Shown here: piece by piece, positions 26,079 to 38,625 of the stretch
How positions within the stretch are numbered: the first letter of the stretch is position 1
Layout: each line of letters begins with the position of its first letter
Assembly (NCBI GenBank): GCA_028023455.1
Contig: JAQFVV010006271.1
Coordinates: 5,348,048-5,412,047 of the forward strand
Origin: Epiperipatus broadwayi
Taxonomy: Eukaryota; Onychophora; Udeonychophora; Euonychophora; Peripatidae
Reading direction: 5' to 3'
DNA: 64,000 nt
Notes under the pieces: generated by a model
Seen by the model: the letters and a program-made list of their open reading frames with translations, nothing else
The model's database searches: none
What the model was told of the DNA's origin: nothing
Translations under genes and position numbers: made by a program

Positions 26079-26381
26079 GCATTAAATCACACCACATGGT
26101 TAAGAAATCCACTACCACCCTCTGAGAGTTTGTATTTCAAAATAGCCAGCTCAAAACGATACCACTTTGAACTGTCTTCTATAAGATGTTATATATTGAA
26201 ATACGAACAAACTCAAACAAAAAACTTGAAATTTTAGCAAGCAAAGATATTAATTTTTTGCTACTAATAAACATGTTTTATTATTATTATATAAAGACAA
26301 ACTTAACATTAGTATTTATATATTAGTCTCAGAGGGCGGTACTGGATTTCTTAACCATATGGGGTGATTTAATGCTTAATA
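26073..26381. mobile_element. MITE-like element with about 54-bp inverted repeats
   Basis: The ends are TATTAAGCATTAAATC and its complement. Inverted arms extend to about 26128 and from about 26327, with a few mismatches (shared words GGTTAAGAAATCCA and CCCTCTGAGA). A second, inner inverted pair (about 26127-26141 and 26197-26215) makes the whole unit fold twice. It adjoins a (TA)n array on the left, so a TA target duplication as in Tc1/mariner is possible but unprovable. No coding capacity. Confidence 0.65.
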
Positions 26382-26399
26382 TTTGTATATTTATTTCAG

Positions 26400-29300
26400 T
26401 ATAGCATTATGCACTGGGATTATTATATATATATATATATATATTGTGGTCTGTCTATACACGATATGACCCTAAGGAGGAGCCAGGTCCTTATACTAGG
26501 CCCTACTTGGACTCTGGCTAGGTACTATTAACAGACTTATTATTTCCCTACAATTTTATTTAACTATAATAATTTAATTTAGGGAAGGCTATCATTTATC
26601 CCAATTTACTTTTACATGATTTAACATTTCTAAAATAAGACGTATTTTAAATATAATTAATGTGAGACTCATTTACCTATAAAGAGATCACATCCCCTTA
26701 ATATTAAACAAATACAAAATATTTGTTCAATGGCAAGAGAATACACAGATACTCCTCCTTATTAAGTATCTACATACTCTCATGGCTAACAACAATATCC
26801 AATATATCATGTCATATCTATAACTATTAAGTTTAATTCAATCACTCATTAAATTAATCAGTGATATAATTAAAGATAAACATTGATTCCTATTTTTTTT
26901 GATAATTAAGATTGACAATAATCATAAGAATAACTTTACAATAAAGAGATCTCAGGATAATCATTGATTTTATTAATTCTTCATACTACTTATGGAATAT
27001 CAAGAGGAATTTTACTGATTTCCATGGGTAGTGCACAAATTAAGAAAAGCTTATAATTTAAATCTATAATCAACCTTTATATTTATGTTCTTTAATACTT
27101 ATTGTTAAAATAATACTGTTAACTAAACTGTAAGTAACACTAATACTTTCACTAGTAATTAATTTATCATTTAATTTCTTATTAATAAACATGCCTTAAT
27201 CATTGGCAATGCCAATGATGATCTATGGGGGGGGGGGGAGGCAGCATGTAGCATGTAAAAATCTCTATTAAAAGATGTGTGCCCAATAAACTATTAGATT
27301 GCTTTAAACTGAATTGATTTCTAATTTTAATTTCAACCTGTACATTTGGAGTTCATGTGATGTGGTGACAATGAGCCCAGAAAAGAAATGCACCATTTAG
27401 AACTTAAGCAAACTTTCAAAACAATAATTTTAATAACATTATTTACAAATCATTACAATAAACATTCCCATTAACAAGTCATTTAAAATAACTGTTATAA
27501 TAAAATGGTATACAAACATACTATAATAACAATAACAATGGAAAATTAATATTCGGAGTGTTTATAATGAAACAAAATTAATAATCTCCCATAGTATGTT
27601 GGGATATTTATCCCTATGTATATGCCTATAAATCACACATCCAGTTTTTTTATTAAACAATCATTCTCTTTTTTTTTTTTCTAAATTTCTGATCTTTTAT
27701 TTCAAACTTCAAAATAATAATTGTAATAAAGTTGTATACTTGGTGATTAAGTAACAATGTAAAACAATTGAGAAAAGATTGTTATAAATTCTGGATGTTT
27801 ACAAGAAAAACAAAATTAATATCTTTATATTTCCCATAAGAAAATATCATCGTTTTTTGTTCATCAATTTGCACATGTAAACAAACCCTGCCCTCTGGAT
27901 TGTGTATATATAGTGTTAAATACATTATTATACATTTCATTCCAGGATATTGATCACATTTGTTCATTCAAATCACTAATAAATATTTGATTAACAATAT
28001 AACTTTTAAATAAGTACTGATATAAACACTTGAATTAATTCACTTATTAATTGATTTAGTTCCCCACCCCCTTATTGTACTAACAACTCAGAGATTAAGA
28101 CATATAAATACAAACATTAGGAACAAGTTCTCTTTAACTACCAGCCAAAAAATATAATAATAACTTTAAATTTTCCTAGCGTTCTGGTCGTTTCACACTG
28201 CCTAAACTGATTATCACTTTTCTTTTTATTTTTACTTTCTCTGAAGACTCTGATTGTTCCAAAATTTGCAAGGCATTGGGATGACAGATATTTCCATCTA
28301 TACTATACATCACACTTATGATTTCAATCAAATTTGTATATCATTCAATATTTTTCTGTTAAAACTCTATAGAAAATAACATTACCACCGGTATGGCTCA
28401 GAGTTAATTATTTCTACCATCACTTATTGCAATCAGGATTTTATGTGTAGCCTTAATGGCAATAAACACTTTTCAACTATTATTGATTTGGTTCTATTGA
28501 CTTTTAAAAATGTATACTTAGCTATTTCCCAGAGATTTACCTTTCTTTTATTTGTCCTTGCCAAATTTTTATTGTGTTTACTTATTTCCTTTTGTTTATC
28601 ACTGAAACTCATTTCCAATATGGCACAATTATTGTTCTCTTCCAGGAAATATATTGTTGATATACTTTTAAAACGCACATTTTATTTGTCTCCGATTATT
28701 TTCTCAATATATATTAATTTCCAAGAGATTATTGGGAATTATTGACCATAGACTTGCCCAGTAGAAAATGATTAAGTTATTCCATTATTTTAAACACAAA
28801 ACTTATAATTATCCAATATATAGATGCAGAGTTAAAATTCATTACTTTTTCTGTTTGTAATGAATTTTTATCCAATTTTTTTTTAAAAAAAATATAACAA
28901 ACAAGAAAGAAAAACCTAGTTACTTATTTTTATGATGGAGAAAAAAACGTTTTTTTATTTTCCTTTGTCCCTTTTTTTCCTTCAATTTTATAGTAAAAGA
29001 TTGCTTGACACTTTGTGATTGGTGGATTTTTCCTCCCATTTCTGTTAAAACAACTTTCATTTATTTGAAAGTTTTTGATTTATTTTTTAAAATGATAGTT
29101 TTCTTTTTTAAAAAAAAAATATTAAAATATAATACCTTTTAGAAACTAAATAAAGATACAATTTACTGTTTTAATTTCCAATCAGTATTTTAATTCATTA
29201 AAGATCAGCCTTTCCAAGCTATTGTGCTTGCGCTTTTTAGGAGTGTTAATAATAAATGAATATTTTCAAATTGATAAATATTTACTTACTTTTAAATATA

Positions 29301-32100
29301 ACAAGATTTCACTTTAAACATTTTTTTATTTATAAAATCAACTGTGCATGGACAATAATTATTTGACTATATAAGCATTTTATTTTAGAAATTTGGCTTT
29401 TAAGATTTCCTAATTTTAAATACTATTGACTGTTTATTCTTCAGCATATAATAGTCTTATAGATTATCATTTATATTTTTAGTCAATTATTTTACCTCTT
29501 AGATCTTTTATGAATTTCCATTAACTAAACCCAAGGTCAAGCCCTATGATCTAATATATCATTATTGTCCTTTTTTTATATTTAATAAGTAAATATTATT
29601 GGATTTTTAAAATTTTAAATCATGCAATAAAATTTTCATTTTAGAATAGTGTGGACTAATAAAAAGTGCACAAGATATATATATATATATATAGAGAGAG
29701 ATAGCAAAGAATGCATATAAACATCACAATTTTTCATTACATATTCCAGCAGTACTATATATGTTTAAAAGCTCAGATAAAGGTGTCAGAAATTTTAATG
29801 ATAGGTAATATGATGTTCTACTATATTTAATTCCAATACAGATTTATGTATATTCTAATATACTCTGTAGATGTATGTCATTATAATAAACTTATAAACA
29901 CTCTGACAAGCTATAAATATATATATATTTATTTCTTTTTTTTTTTAAATTTAAATATAAATATGAGCATACACTTATTATTACATAAACACTGTATAGT
30001 AAACCATGAATCTGTCCATCTCAATATATAAAGTTGTAATAATTAAATTTGTAAAGCTCTCACTCTTGACTTTTAAATAAATCTTGTGTTAAGATTTGTA
30101 GAGGTCCCTACTGTCGTTTTTTAAGTGCATGTTCTTAAGTTTATAGTCTTAACGTTGTCTTTTAAATAAATCTTGTGTTAAGATTTGTAGCAGTCCCTAC
30201 TGTCATTTTTTAAGTGCATGGTCTTAAGGTTATAGCCTTAATATATATTACTCAATATATATATAATTTAATGTTTTAATTTGTAATAATTCTCATAATA
30301 ATGAAAATCTTCCAAAATTAATTGTCTCATCTTATGGCATCATTCAACTCCCATAGCAGTAGGCAAAAACCTCCTCAGACTGCTTTCTAAATATTTATTA
30401 AGATGGTAAATATAGATAATTATATTTGCAAAAGTCAGTATACATTCATTGAGATATACTTATGGTCTTATTTAAATTAGACTAAAGAAATATTCACAGA
30501 ATAGAATCTCAAAGTGTTCATTTTAATACTTTTATAAATTTTCAATTTGAATAGAGGTTGGTAAATGTATATTGAATATCATAAATGTCATTCTTAATAT
30601 TTATTATTTTAATGATCACATATGAAGCAGTTGGAAGAGGATGACCTTTTCCATTTGCTATTGCTTTTAGACGATGATGTAATTGGAAATAAATAATAAT
30701 GGCACTAGAAGATTTTCAATACTCGTAATATTTCTATATGAATGCATGCATGTATATGAATGAATGTAGGAATATTTCAGCAAAGACTTTCATGGAAGAA
30801 AAATGCAGATATAATTCATGGATTCTTGTGAGTGTGCCACTATTTTAATATCTACATAGCACAGACTATACAAATCTTGTCTCAATGCCCTATATTTAGC
30901 AATAGATATTTATTATCAAAAGACTTTGCAAATATAATAATAGTTTCAAAGTAGATATAAATATGCTTTAATTCTAATTTTGCCAAAAACTAAATTAACG
31001 TCACATGATTCCAGCTTAGAAGAACAAAAACTATTTATATATTATTTCACTACTGCCATCTATTAAAAATTTGAGTAATTATTAATGAAGACAGTAGTCT
31101 TTATTAAATTCTAATATATACAGGAATAAGCTACAGTTTTATGAATAGATTTTTGTTTCTGAAAAACATTGATGGGTTGGTGGGAAGTTGGGTTTCATAG
31201 GGTTCTGACAAACAATAGATGTGCCTATACTTTTTTAAAAAATCGAAGGTACAAATTGTTATTGATAGTGCATTGGTTTCAGATTTATATAACAATGCAA
31301 GCAAGTTGGCTTAGATTTAAAATATTATGATTATTTTGAATTCCATGATGGTAATCTGATAATACAACAAAAAGATAATAGATAACACTTAAGTACAAAG
31401 TAAGTGCAAAAAATGTAGGGCCATTAGATTCTAATTCTAAATCTCTTCATTGATGAAATCTATTTCAAAAACTCGTTTGAAGATTGAATAAAACAGAACT
31501 TTTAATAGAGATTAATAAACACTTCTATGCAGCTGTCTGTTTATTAGTGAGGCTCTCAATAGCAGTAGAACTGCAATACTATAAATAGAATTTATTCCTA
31601 AAAAGCATTATGTTAGAAAGCATTATGTGACATTTTTGTACTGTTTGCTTTAATTTTGCTTTTCTAAATTTATCCTGTTAATAAAAACCAAAATATTGTA
31701 ACCAAATTATAAATATTTTCTTTTAATTTGAGGAGAAAGTTTTAGGAATATTTCCACTTATTTAAAATAGAAAAAAAAAAGAAACGAAGGGCTGTATATA
31801 AGAAGAAAAAAAAATTTCTAAACAATATAGATATAAAATATTTTTTATTAATCAATTTGATCAATATAATTTATGATAATGACTAAAAAATTTGAATGTC
31901 ATTTATGGTTCATTACAAAAATATAAAGAAAAAAATAGAAATCATAACATTTTATGTTATGCAAAACATTTTTTTAAAAACTGATACCTTAATAAAAACA
32001 AAAATATAACTGATTTTATAAAACCACCAAAACATCATAAGTTTGACATTTTCTATAATTACACAAGCTGTTAATTACAGTAATGTGATGTGATGTACTG
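26400..32100. other. Non-coding AT-rich stretch with small simple repeats
   Basis: A (TA)n at about 26423-26445 is followed by a GC-richer 100-base segment starting TGTGGTCTG that resembles an LTR start, but no matching end is found. A poly-G run of 12 lies at about 27228-27239. A tandem pair with an 89-base period lies at 30071-30250. No gene is supported. Confidence 0.45.
30071..30250. repeat. Tandem duplication, 89-base period
   Basis: Two adjacent copies start TTTTAAATAAATCTTG at 30071 and 30160 and share GTTAAGATTTGTAG and CCCTACTGTC words with few differences. Confidence 0.8.
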
Positions 32101-32105
32101 TAGCT

Positions 32106-32376
32106 TAGTAAACTCTCCATACAGTAGTGCCACCCAGTGCAAGTCTTAGTAATCAATGGATGCAAGAAGCTTTGGATCATTGCATTATACTTCTAAGATC
32201 TAATTACAGTGTTTTTAGATCCAAGGTGTTCTACACTGATGAAAACCACAAGCTAGAAACTAGTCTGGGTATATGGGATGAGTAGGCACTAAATAAGGAT
32301 TTATGCCCAAATCTCCCTGCATCCATTGATTACTACGTTTTTCATTGTTTGGCTATACTGTATGGACAGTTTACTA
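32106..32376. mobile_element. Foldback element with about 57-bp arms
   Basis: The left arm (about 32106-32166) and right arm (about 32316-32376) are complementary, with an 18-bp perfect core TAGTAATCAATGGATGCA (32147-32164) against 32318-32335 and outer words TAGTAAAC and CCATACAGTA. No transposase is present. The loop carries a CTGATGA...GAAAC string (32236-32260), but its putative middle stem does not pair. It is a MITE or an inverted retroelement tail. Confidence 0.7.
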
Positions 32377-32509
32377 TTATTTGTAAATGATTTTCTAAAT
32401 ACTTTTATTTTAAATTTATTAATGCCAGATGAACAGTTTTACATTCTCATGTGTGTATATATATATATATGTGTGTGCGTGTGTGAACTAACTCAAGAAA
32501 AAATAAAAA

Positions 32510-32732
32510 TATACAAATACTAATAAAAACACACAACTACTTCTCTATAAAGCTGCTTTAATATTTCAACCAGCAGGCTGGTTTTCATCAGAAAACACAG
32601 CAAAATGACTATTTCCTGAATTAAATTCTGGAAATAGCCATTTTTCTGTGCTTTCTGATGAAAACCAGTCTGCTGGTTAAAATATTAAAGCAGCTTTATA
32701 GAAAAGTAATTGTGTGTTTTTATTAGTATTTA
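32510..32732. mobile_element. Foldback of two inverted PLE-like tails
   Basis: Two arms of about 100 bp (32510-32617 and 32635-32732) are complementary along nearly their whole length around a short loop. Each arm reads, outward from the loop, as a tail with TCTGATGA, a GC-containing hairpin, GAAATATTAAAG and a long A/T end. This CTGATGA-stem-GAAA pattern is the kind reported in terminal repeats of Penelope-like elements, and inverted terminal copies are typical of that group. No open frame. Confidence 0.65.
32554..32597 (-). ncRNA. Hammerhead-ribozyme-like core in the left arm of the foldback
   Basis: Read on the minus strand: a 6-nt strand TGTTTT, the core CTGATGA, one extra A, a 6-bp stem II (AACCAG / CTGGTT, loop CCTG), GAA, a minimal 2-bp stem III (ATAT without a loop), an unpaired T at the cleavage position, then AAAGCA, which pairs with TGTTTT (one wobble). 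Apart from the extra A between core and stem II, all conserved bases are present. Such a tiny stem III is known to need a dimer to cleave. The right arm has AAA in place of GAA and is probably inactive. Confidence 0.5.
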
Positions 32733-32739
32733 TATGTAT

Positions 32740-35330
32740 GTATTTACAATTGAATGTTTATATAAAATGACTTTTAAAAATTGAAATGATATAGGCATAG
32801 ATTTAAAAAAATCATTTTCAAATTATCCAAACCCTAAAAAATGAAAAAATAATGTGTATAAAAAATATTTTTACAAAAAATATTTTTATCTAATTTGTGG
32901 AGTGATGCAAAAACTATTCTCTCTCTTTTTTTTTTTTTTTTTTGAACCATCATTTTGATTGTTATATGTTATAAATAAACATATGAGTTGTTCATAAATT
33001 AATTAATTTTGAGTAATAATAGAGTATTTAGTTTAATCATAAATGATCAAAAATGTGATCAAAAAAAAAAAATGTTACATTTTTTGCTTTTTTAAATAAA
33101 AGCATTTTTTTTTAAAATATTATATATATATCATATACTATTATATATTTTAATATATAATATTATACATAATAATATAATTTATCAATTTCTTTTCATA
33201 TATTATATTGTAATATAATATATTTATCATTTGCATAGCAAGATACATAATTTACCACATGTGAGAAATAAAAGAGTGACTAAATGCTAGTTACTTTTAA
33301 AATAAAAGTTTTAATAATAAAAAGGGTGGACAAGTAAGTGTATAAAAAGAGGGGAGGGGGATTTCTTTTACTTCACATGTTTAAAATCGATTATATTCTC
33401 TCTAAATTCAACATTCAGAGTTCAAATTTCAAAGATAAAAATGTAATTGTTTAATGTTTGAAATTAAAATACAATTTTTAAAAAAAAGATTTGTTTTATT
33501 TCATTAAAATGACACAATTATATAAAGAGATTTTTGTACTGTAAGAAATATTTTTTGTTAGTGTAATTAATAACACTAACTCCAAAATGATGGGAAAAGA
33601 AATAAAATACAATTTAAACAATGGACAGTTCAAGTATAAAGTGTATTTGAATTTTTTATTAAAAGTTCAGACTCTCTCATGTATCTTATTTTCGTTTGCT
33701 GTCATCATTAGCTGCTTGTAAAAAATTTAAGTTTTATTTCATTTAGCAACCAAGTTATTAATAAAAATCAATATTGTAAAATGATCTGGATGCCATGTTG
33801 CTAAATTCACAGTGGATGCCAATTCATTATGAACAAAATGTAATTCTAATTAATTATTTATTCAAAGTCTGATATATAATTAAACTTGAACTGCTAATCC
33901 CTGAGTTGTGTTTGATCTAAGTTAGAATTATGCTGCACAAATACATGTTAATTAAAAGCCCTCTCTCATGGAATAACTGTTCTTTAGAGAGGTGAACAAA
34001 CATGACCTAAATATTTTAAAATGTAAAACAGCTAAAAAAGTTGAAACCAATAATATTTTTAAATCTATAAGAATAGATTCTATAGCAACTAGAATAAGTA
34101 AACCAAAAATAATAAATTTACTGGTAATGAACTCCATAATATAAAAACAAATGAAATGAAACAAAAAGGAATTGATAAATTGTTAAGCTTAACAAAAAGG
34201 ATTTATAACCAGAGAGTCTAACAAAACTTTTAATATTGAAAGAGCGATAACCTAAAAAATGATAACTCTTATAATAATTTACTTATATATTTTATTCTTA
34301 TTTATATTTCATAATTTAAAACAATAGTGTAATAATCTTTTGTATGTCTTAATGTACAATGTAATCAATGAATATTATTGCATAATAAATATTTTTTATT
34401 TATTAATCTAGTCTCCTTTCTTTATTTTCATAAATTCAAACTATTTGAATATTAATAAATTAATTACCCTAAGATGAATGAATTGTTTGTATAAAATATT
34501 CTTTGCTTAAAATAATAAATTAATTTCATAATAGCCTGCAACATAAGATTTCATACTCAACCAAGTTAGTCGTGATATAATTTAACAATGCTGATACTGT
34601 AGAATTTTCTCCCATGGATTTCCCAATAGATGGTTGATGCCCTGATTTAAACCAGCATAAATTCTGAATCCATAAAGAATCTAATTTCCTTTCAGTTAAT
34701 TAGAAATGGTTTAACAATCTGGAAAGGTGTTCATAGTCTATAATATTTTTGTAAATATTGTCAGGTTTTACCATTAGTATAATTTATGATTAAACTAAAT
34801 AATATTCCCCTCCTATCTTGTATCATCTCTGAGTTGTTTGAATTTTTAGTGTGAGGTTATAAATATTTTTTATTTAAATCACTAATTTTCCAAATCATTA
34901 CATTTGGCATTTAATATGAGTGATAAAGAGTGACCCTGGCTATCTAATATACAAAAATAATAATAATAATAAATATAGAATATTAATAATAGTAATAATA
35001 ATAATATTAATAATAACTAGAGAATAGTAATTTGGTGCAAAGTATGGGAACAAAGAAAAGGCTAACAATTTAAATCATAACTGAATTGAATTTCATAATA
35101 GTTGTTGAATTTCAGTGTTAAGAGATAATATAAGTAAATAATATAAATCAAATGTACTTACAAATAGAGCAAATAAGTGAAATAATAGGCATTAAAATAA
35201 TCAGGCAGATAATAATAAATAGGGCTAAGGTGTGAAAGGTTAAATGAGCACATCAATCAAGTGAATAAGAAAGTTAAGTAGAAATAATTCTAAAATAGTG
35301 TTATTAAAAAATAAACATTGTAGATAAATA
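32740..35330. other. Non-coding AT-rich stretch
   Basis: Poly-A and poly-T runs, an AT-palindromic patch near 33115-33235 and a short AAT microsatellite near 34960-35015. No frame with a recognisable motif. Confidence 0.5.
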
Positions 35331-35339
35331 TTATAATTT

Positions 35340-36190
35340 ATTAGATGCTTACAAAAGCAAGAATTCAGGCTTCAGAAAAAGAGATAAAAACCATTTCCAA
35401 GGAGGAACAAATTAAAGATTTAGTAGAAATCTCAAATACAGATAATGAGATTATATCAATGATGAAGGGAAATGTTCATAAAACTTGAAAATCAGATGAA
35501 ACAGATAGCTAAAGTGATGGCTATAAAATCTCATAGTCAAACTAAAATTTTAGAAAAAATTGAAAATTAAAATAAAGATATGGCCATAAAATTTAAAAAC
35601 GAAACAAAATATTTAAAAAGCTAGAGTATCAAATTAAAAGAGGATGTCAACAGATGAAGAAGGAAATTATAAAAGAGCTGGAAAAAGATTTAACCCAGTT
35701 TGTGGGTAAAACCAAAGAGGCATGCCAAGAAGAACAGCAAAATAAAATAGAGGAAGAAAGAAGAATAGAGTTGTTACATGAGGTAATAGAGGAACTGGAA
35801 AATCAGAATGAAATTAGATTAAGAAAAGGAAATAGAAGGCTCAGACAGTGTTGTCTTAGAAGTAAGACATAAAGAAGAACCATAAATCTTACTAATACAG
35901 CTTTCAAATGTCATACAGTTACAACAAAGTGAAGAAATAAAGACTAAAATTAATCAACAAAGTATGAATGAAGTATAGTTGGAAAATAAAAATATTCCCC
36001 AAAAATAAAAAATTTAAAGAGTGAATTTTATAACAATATAAAAGAAATAGAAAAAATAAAAATCAGAATGGATAATTATGAATGTGTAGCACAAGTTTAT
36101 AAAACCATAGATTGTAGAATAAGGGAAAAGTTGAGAGCAAAGATTAAAAAGATCAAATGCAATCACAAATTTACATCACCAAAATATTAG
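35340..36190 (+). pseudogene. Degenerate Lys/Glu-rich coiled-coil coding remnant
   Basis: Over about 850 bases the plus strand keeps a strong purine bias, and its translations, spread over three frames, are rich in Lys, Glu, Ile and Gln in heptad-like order. The longest open piece is 35654-35872, with EKEIIKELEKD-like and EERRIELLHEVIEEL words. Several stops interrupt it. A terminal piece (about 36020-36188) reads as basic protein with CVAQVYKTIDCRIREKL. I do not recognise a family; it could be a retroelement gag/ORF1 or a decayed cytoskeletal-type gene. Confidence 0.4.
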
Positions 36191-36748
36191 TTTCTTTATC
36201 CTTCATCTTCTGATTGCTCTTTTATTTATCTTCAACCTGTATTCTGTTTGAAAAGTGTCTGTTCAAAACTCTTATTTTTTATTTTGATAATATTTTGTTT
36301 TTCTTTGGGTTATTTATGCTTTTTTTATTTAATATTTTTTTATCTATTCGAATTATTTTATTTTTATTAAAACAAAACGTAAAGACGAAAACTAAAAGAA
36401 TAAGACAATATTTGTAAATACAATGAAGAGAAACTGTCTCTAATTATTTTTTTTAATTAACAGTATTGTGATCCGATATTTTTCTGACAGGTTCATATTC
36501 TGAGATTTATATTCTTTAACATTATTTATAGATAAATAAAAAATATATAAAATTCCTTTTAATAGCTCACTTTTAATAGCGTCATTTGGAAGAATATTAA
36601 AAAAGAAGGCATTAACCATCATGCAATGCCAATTGTTTAGTGAATTTTTTTTTTTTACTTTTCAGTAAATAGTAGCTACTGACTGATTGAATCTTTAGAA
36701 GAAATGACTTAAGGCTGACTTACTGATAAAAAAAACATTAATCTTGAT

Positions 36749-37140
36749 TTGAAAACCAGGCACTCTTCATAAACATGGGAGCTTAATTTTTCAAACACCC
36801 TTCAACTATCCACACTATCTCATACAACTGATGCACATGACCACACACATGTAGAAAAGATAAATAATCACCAATATATGTATAAGCATTTCATGCTAAA
36901 CCAGCACTCATCAGTTGGTCCAGACTATCATCTCCCACACATATATATAATCAGTGCTCAGTTTATATTAAGATAGAAAATCTTCATACTTTAATGGACA
37001 GGCTTCAATCTACTCCAACCTCCAACTTTTCAGCCAGCCATATCATTAAAAATCTGATGATGAAAACCAAATTCCATGCTGATGCCAATATTATTACCAT
37101 GCCCATGTTGACCTCAAATGACTCTGACCCCTCATGTATA
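36749..37140 (-). repeat. Interspersed repeat with hammerhead core, copy B
   Basis: This copy shares most of its length with copies A, C and D and carries an intact hammerhead-like core (36870-36919). A 38-base segment at its edge (36749-36787, starting TTGAAAACCAGGCACTCTTC) recurs in the same orientation at 37204-37242, so the unit is flanked by direct repeats 455 bases apart. Between the core and the right part lies a short (TA)n (36941-36950), which in the copy at 40653-44015 became the insertion point for other elements. Confidence 0.8.
36870..36919 (-). ncRNA. Type I hammerhead-ribozyme-like core, copy B
   Basis: On the minus strand: ACCAA, the core CTGATGA, stem II GTGCT / AGCAT (loop GGTTT, closing G-U wobble), GAA, A...T for stem III around a longer AT-rich loop, then TTGGT pairing with ACCAA. 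All invariant bases of the hammerhead core are present. Outside stem I, flanks partly extend the pairing. Stem III is weak. Confidence 0.55.
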
Positions 37141-37312
37141 GGACCTTATCTATATAAATACACAGAAGAGGGAAGGGCAAGATACAAGCTTGATGTGTAA
37201 ATATTTGAAAACCAGGCACTCTTCACAAACCTGGGAGCTTAATTGTAAGTATATTTACACATCAAGCTTGTATCCTGTCTATCCCTCTTCTATGTATTTA
37301 AATGGATAATAT
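37141..37312. repeat. Inverted repeat next to copy B, about 60-bp arms
   Basis: The segment ending ATACAAGCTTGATGTGTAAATAT (37141-37202) is repeated in reverse complement at about 37250-37312. The spacer contains the second 38-base direct repeat that also starts copy B (37204-37242). Confidence 0.8.
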
Positions 37313-38440
37313 CCTATACTGAAATGGAAACCTCATAATCCCTTACCATTTAATCATCAATCTAGTAACCCACTCATCTGTGTTAGATTCGAACCTCATT
37401 TAAACTATAATATGTAAAATAAAACTACAATTTGCTGTCATGGCTGTCTGAACAGAATTATATATTTACATACGAAAGGACATTATAATTAGATAGGCTT
37501 GATAGAATTATAGCATATTATTATGATTATTATCCCATTATTTTAGTAAAATACTTTTATTATGTTAAATAATGATAGCGTTCAATTTATTAATAAATTT
37601 ATTATTTTAATTCATATGTGGATATATAATCCAACCCTATATTTGTAATGTATATAGGGGTGGTGGGATTTAAAACATTAAAATGTATTATATATTTAAA
37701 ATGTTAAAAGATTAAAATATTTTAAAATATTTGTTTAAAAATGTTTAAAAGGTTTTCTTTCAAATGTGCTGAGAAGTCTTCTTTAAAATTAAGTGTTATT
37801 TTTCTTAGAATTAAAAGTTTGGTTAGAAACAGATTTTGTCATAAACAAGTACGTAATTAATGACTGCACCTATCTTTGGTCAAGTTAAAAAGTCATTTTA
37901 AAATCTGGCTAATTGAAATTGCGTCAGATATAAAAATTTAAGTTATTTTGGATTTAACTAATTAAAATTGTTTATGGCAAAATAGTTTTACAAAATAACC
38001 ATAAAAGTTATAACTAAAATACTTTAATAATTTATCCAATATTTAAAATCAAAATTACATGTTTTTAGAATTTAATTAAAATGGCATTAAGGAAAAGTTA
38101 TAACACCTCAGAAACTTATCAGCATATTTGAAATCAGGTTGTATGTTAACAAAATTAATTAAAAATGTAATCCTGGGGCAAAGAAATTCTTAAAGGTGTT
38201 GAGCTGATAAGAAGAAAATATAAATAGGCCATATTTGAGTGGGAAAAGATACTGAGAGATATATACTGAGCGATATGTACTGAGAGATATATACACAGAG
38301 AGAAAAGACACTCCATTTTGAATCACATTTGTATTTAAAAATCAAATTTAGTTTTGAACTGAAATGTCTGGCTAGTGTGGCCATCATGGCTGTCACTCCG
38401 TAAGGAGGCGATGGGTTTGTTTTCATCTGACACCATTACA
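37313..38440. other. Non-coding AT-rich stretch
   Basis: No gene seen. A small tandem repeat (about 18-base unit, three copies, CTGAGAGATATATA) lies at about 38250-38300. Confidence 0.5.
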
Positions 38441-38443
38441 ACC

Positions 38444-38625
38444 AAGAATGCCACTATAACATCTACAACCTAACCGAAAAAGAGAAGAATGCTGCTATAA
38501 TATCTACAACCTAACTGAAAAAGAAGAAGAATGCTGCTATAATATCTACAACTAACTGAAAAGGAAGAATGTTGCTATAATATCTACAGCCCACCCATAA
38601 AAGAAGAGCATGCCGCAAGCTGCAC
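38444..38625. repeat. Minisatellite, about 45-base unit, four copies
   Basis: Units contain AATGCTGCTATAATATCTAC followed by AACCTAACTGAAAAAG(AAG). Copies differ by small deletions and point changes, so no frame is conserved across units. Confidence 0.85.

Noticed and set aside
25919-26125. Tyr/Ile-rich open frames over (TA)n arrays (also at 12391-12721 and 45307-45492)
   Set aside because: Alternating TA has no stop codon in some frames, so these are translation artefacts of microsatellites.
26440-26540. LTR start at the TGTGGTCTG sequence after the (TA)n
   Set aside because: No matching end, polypurine tract, primer site or second copy could be found in the window.
32236-32260. Hammerhead call at CTGATGA...GAAAC inside the first foldback
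   Set aside because: The segment between the two words does not form a stem II, so it was not annotated as a ribozyme.
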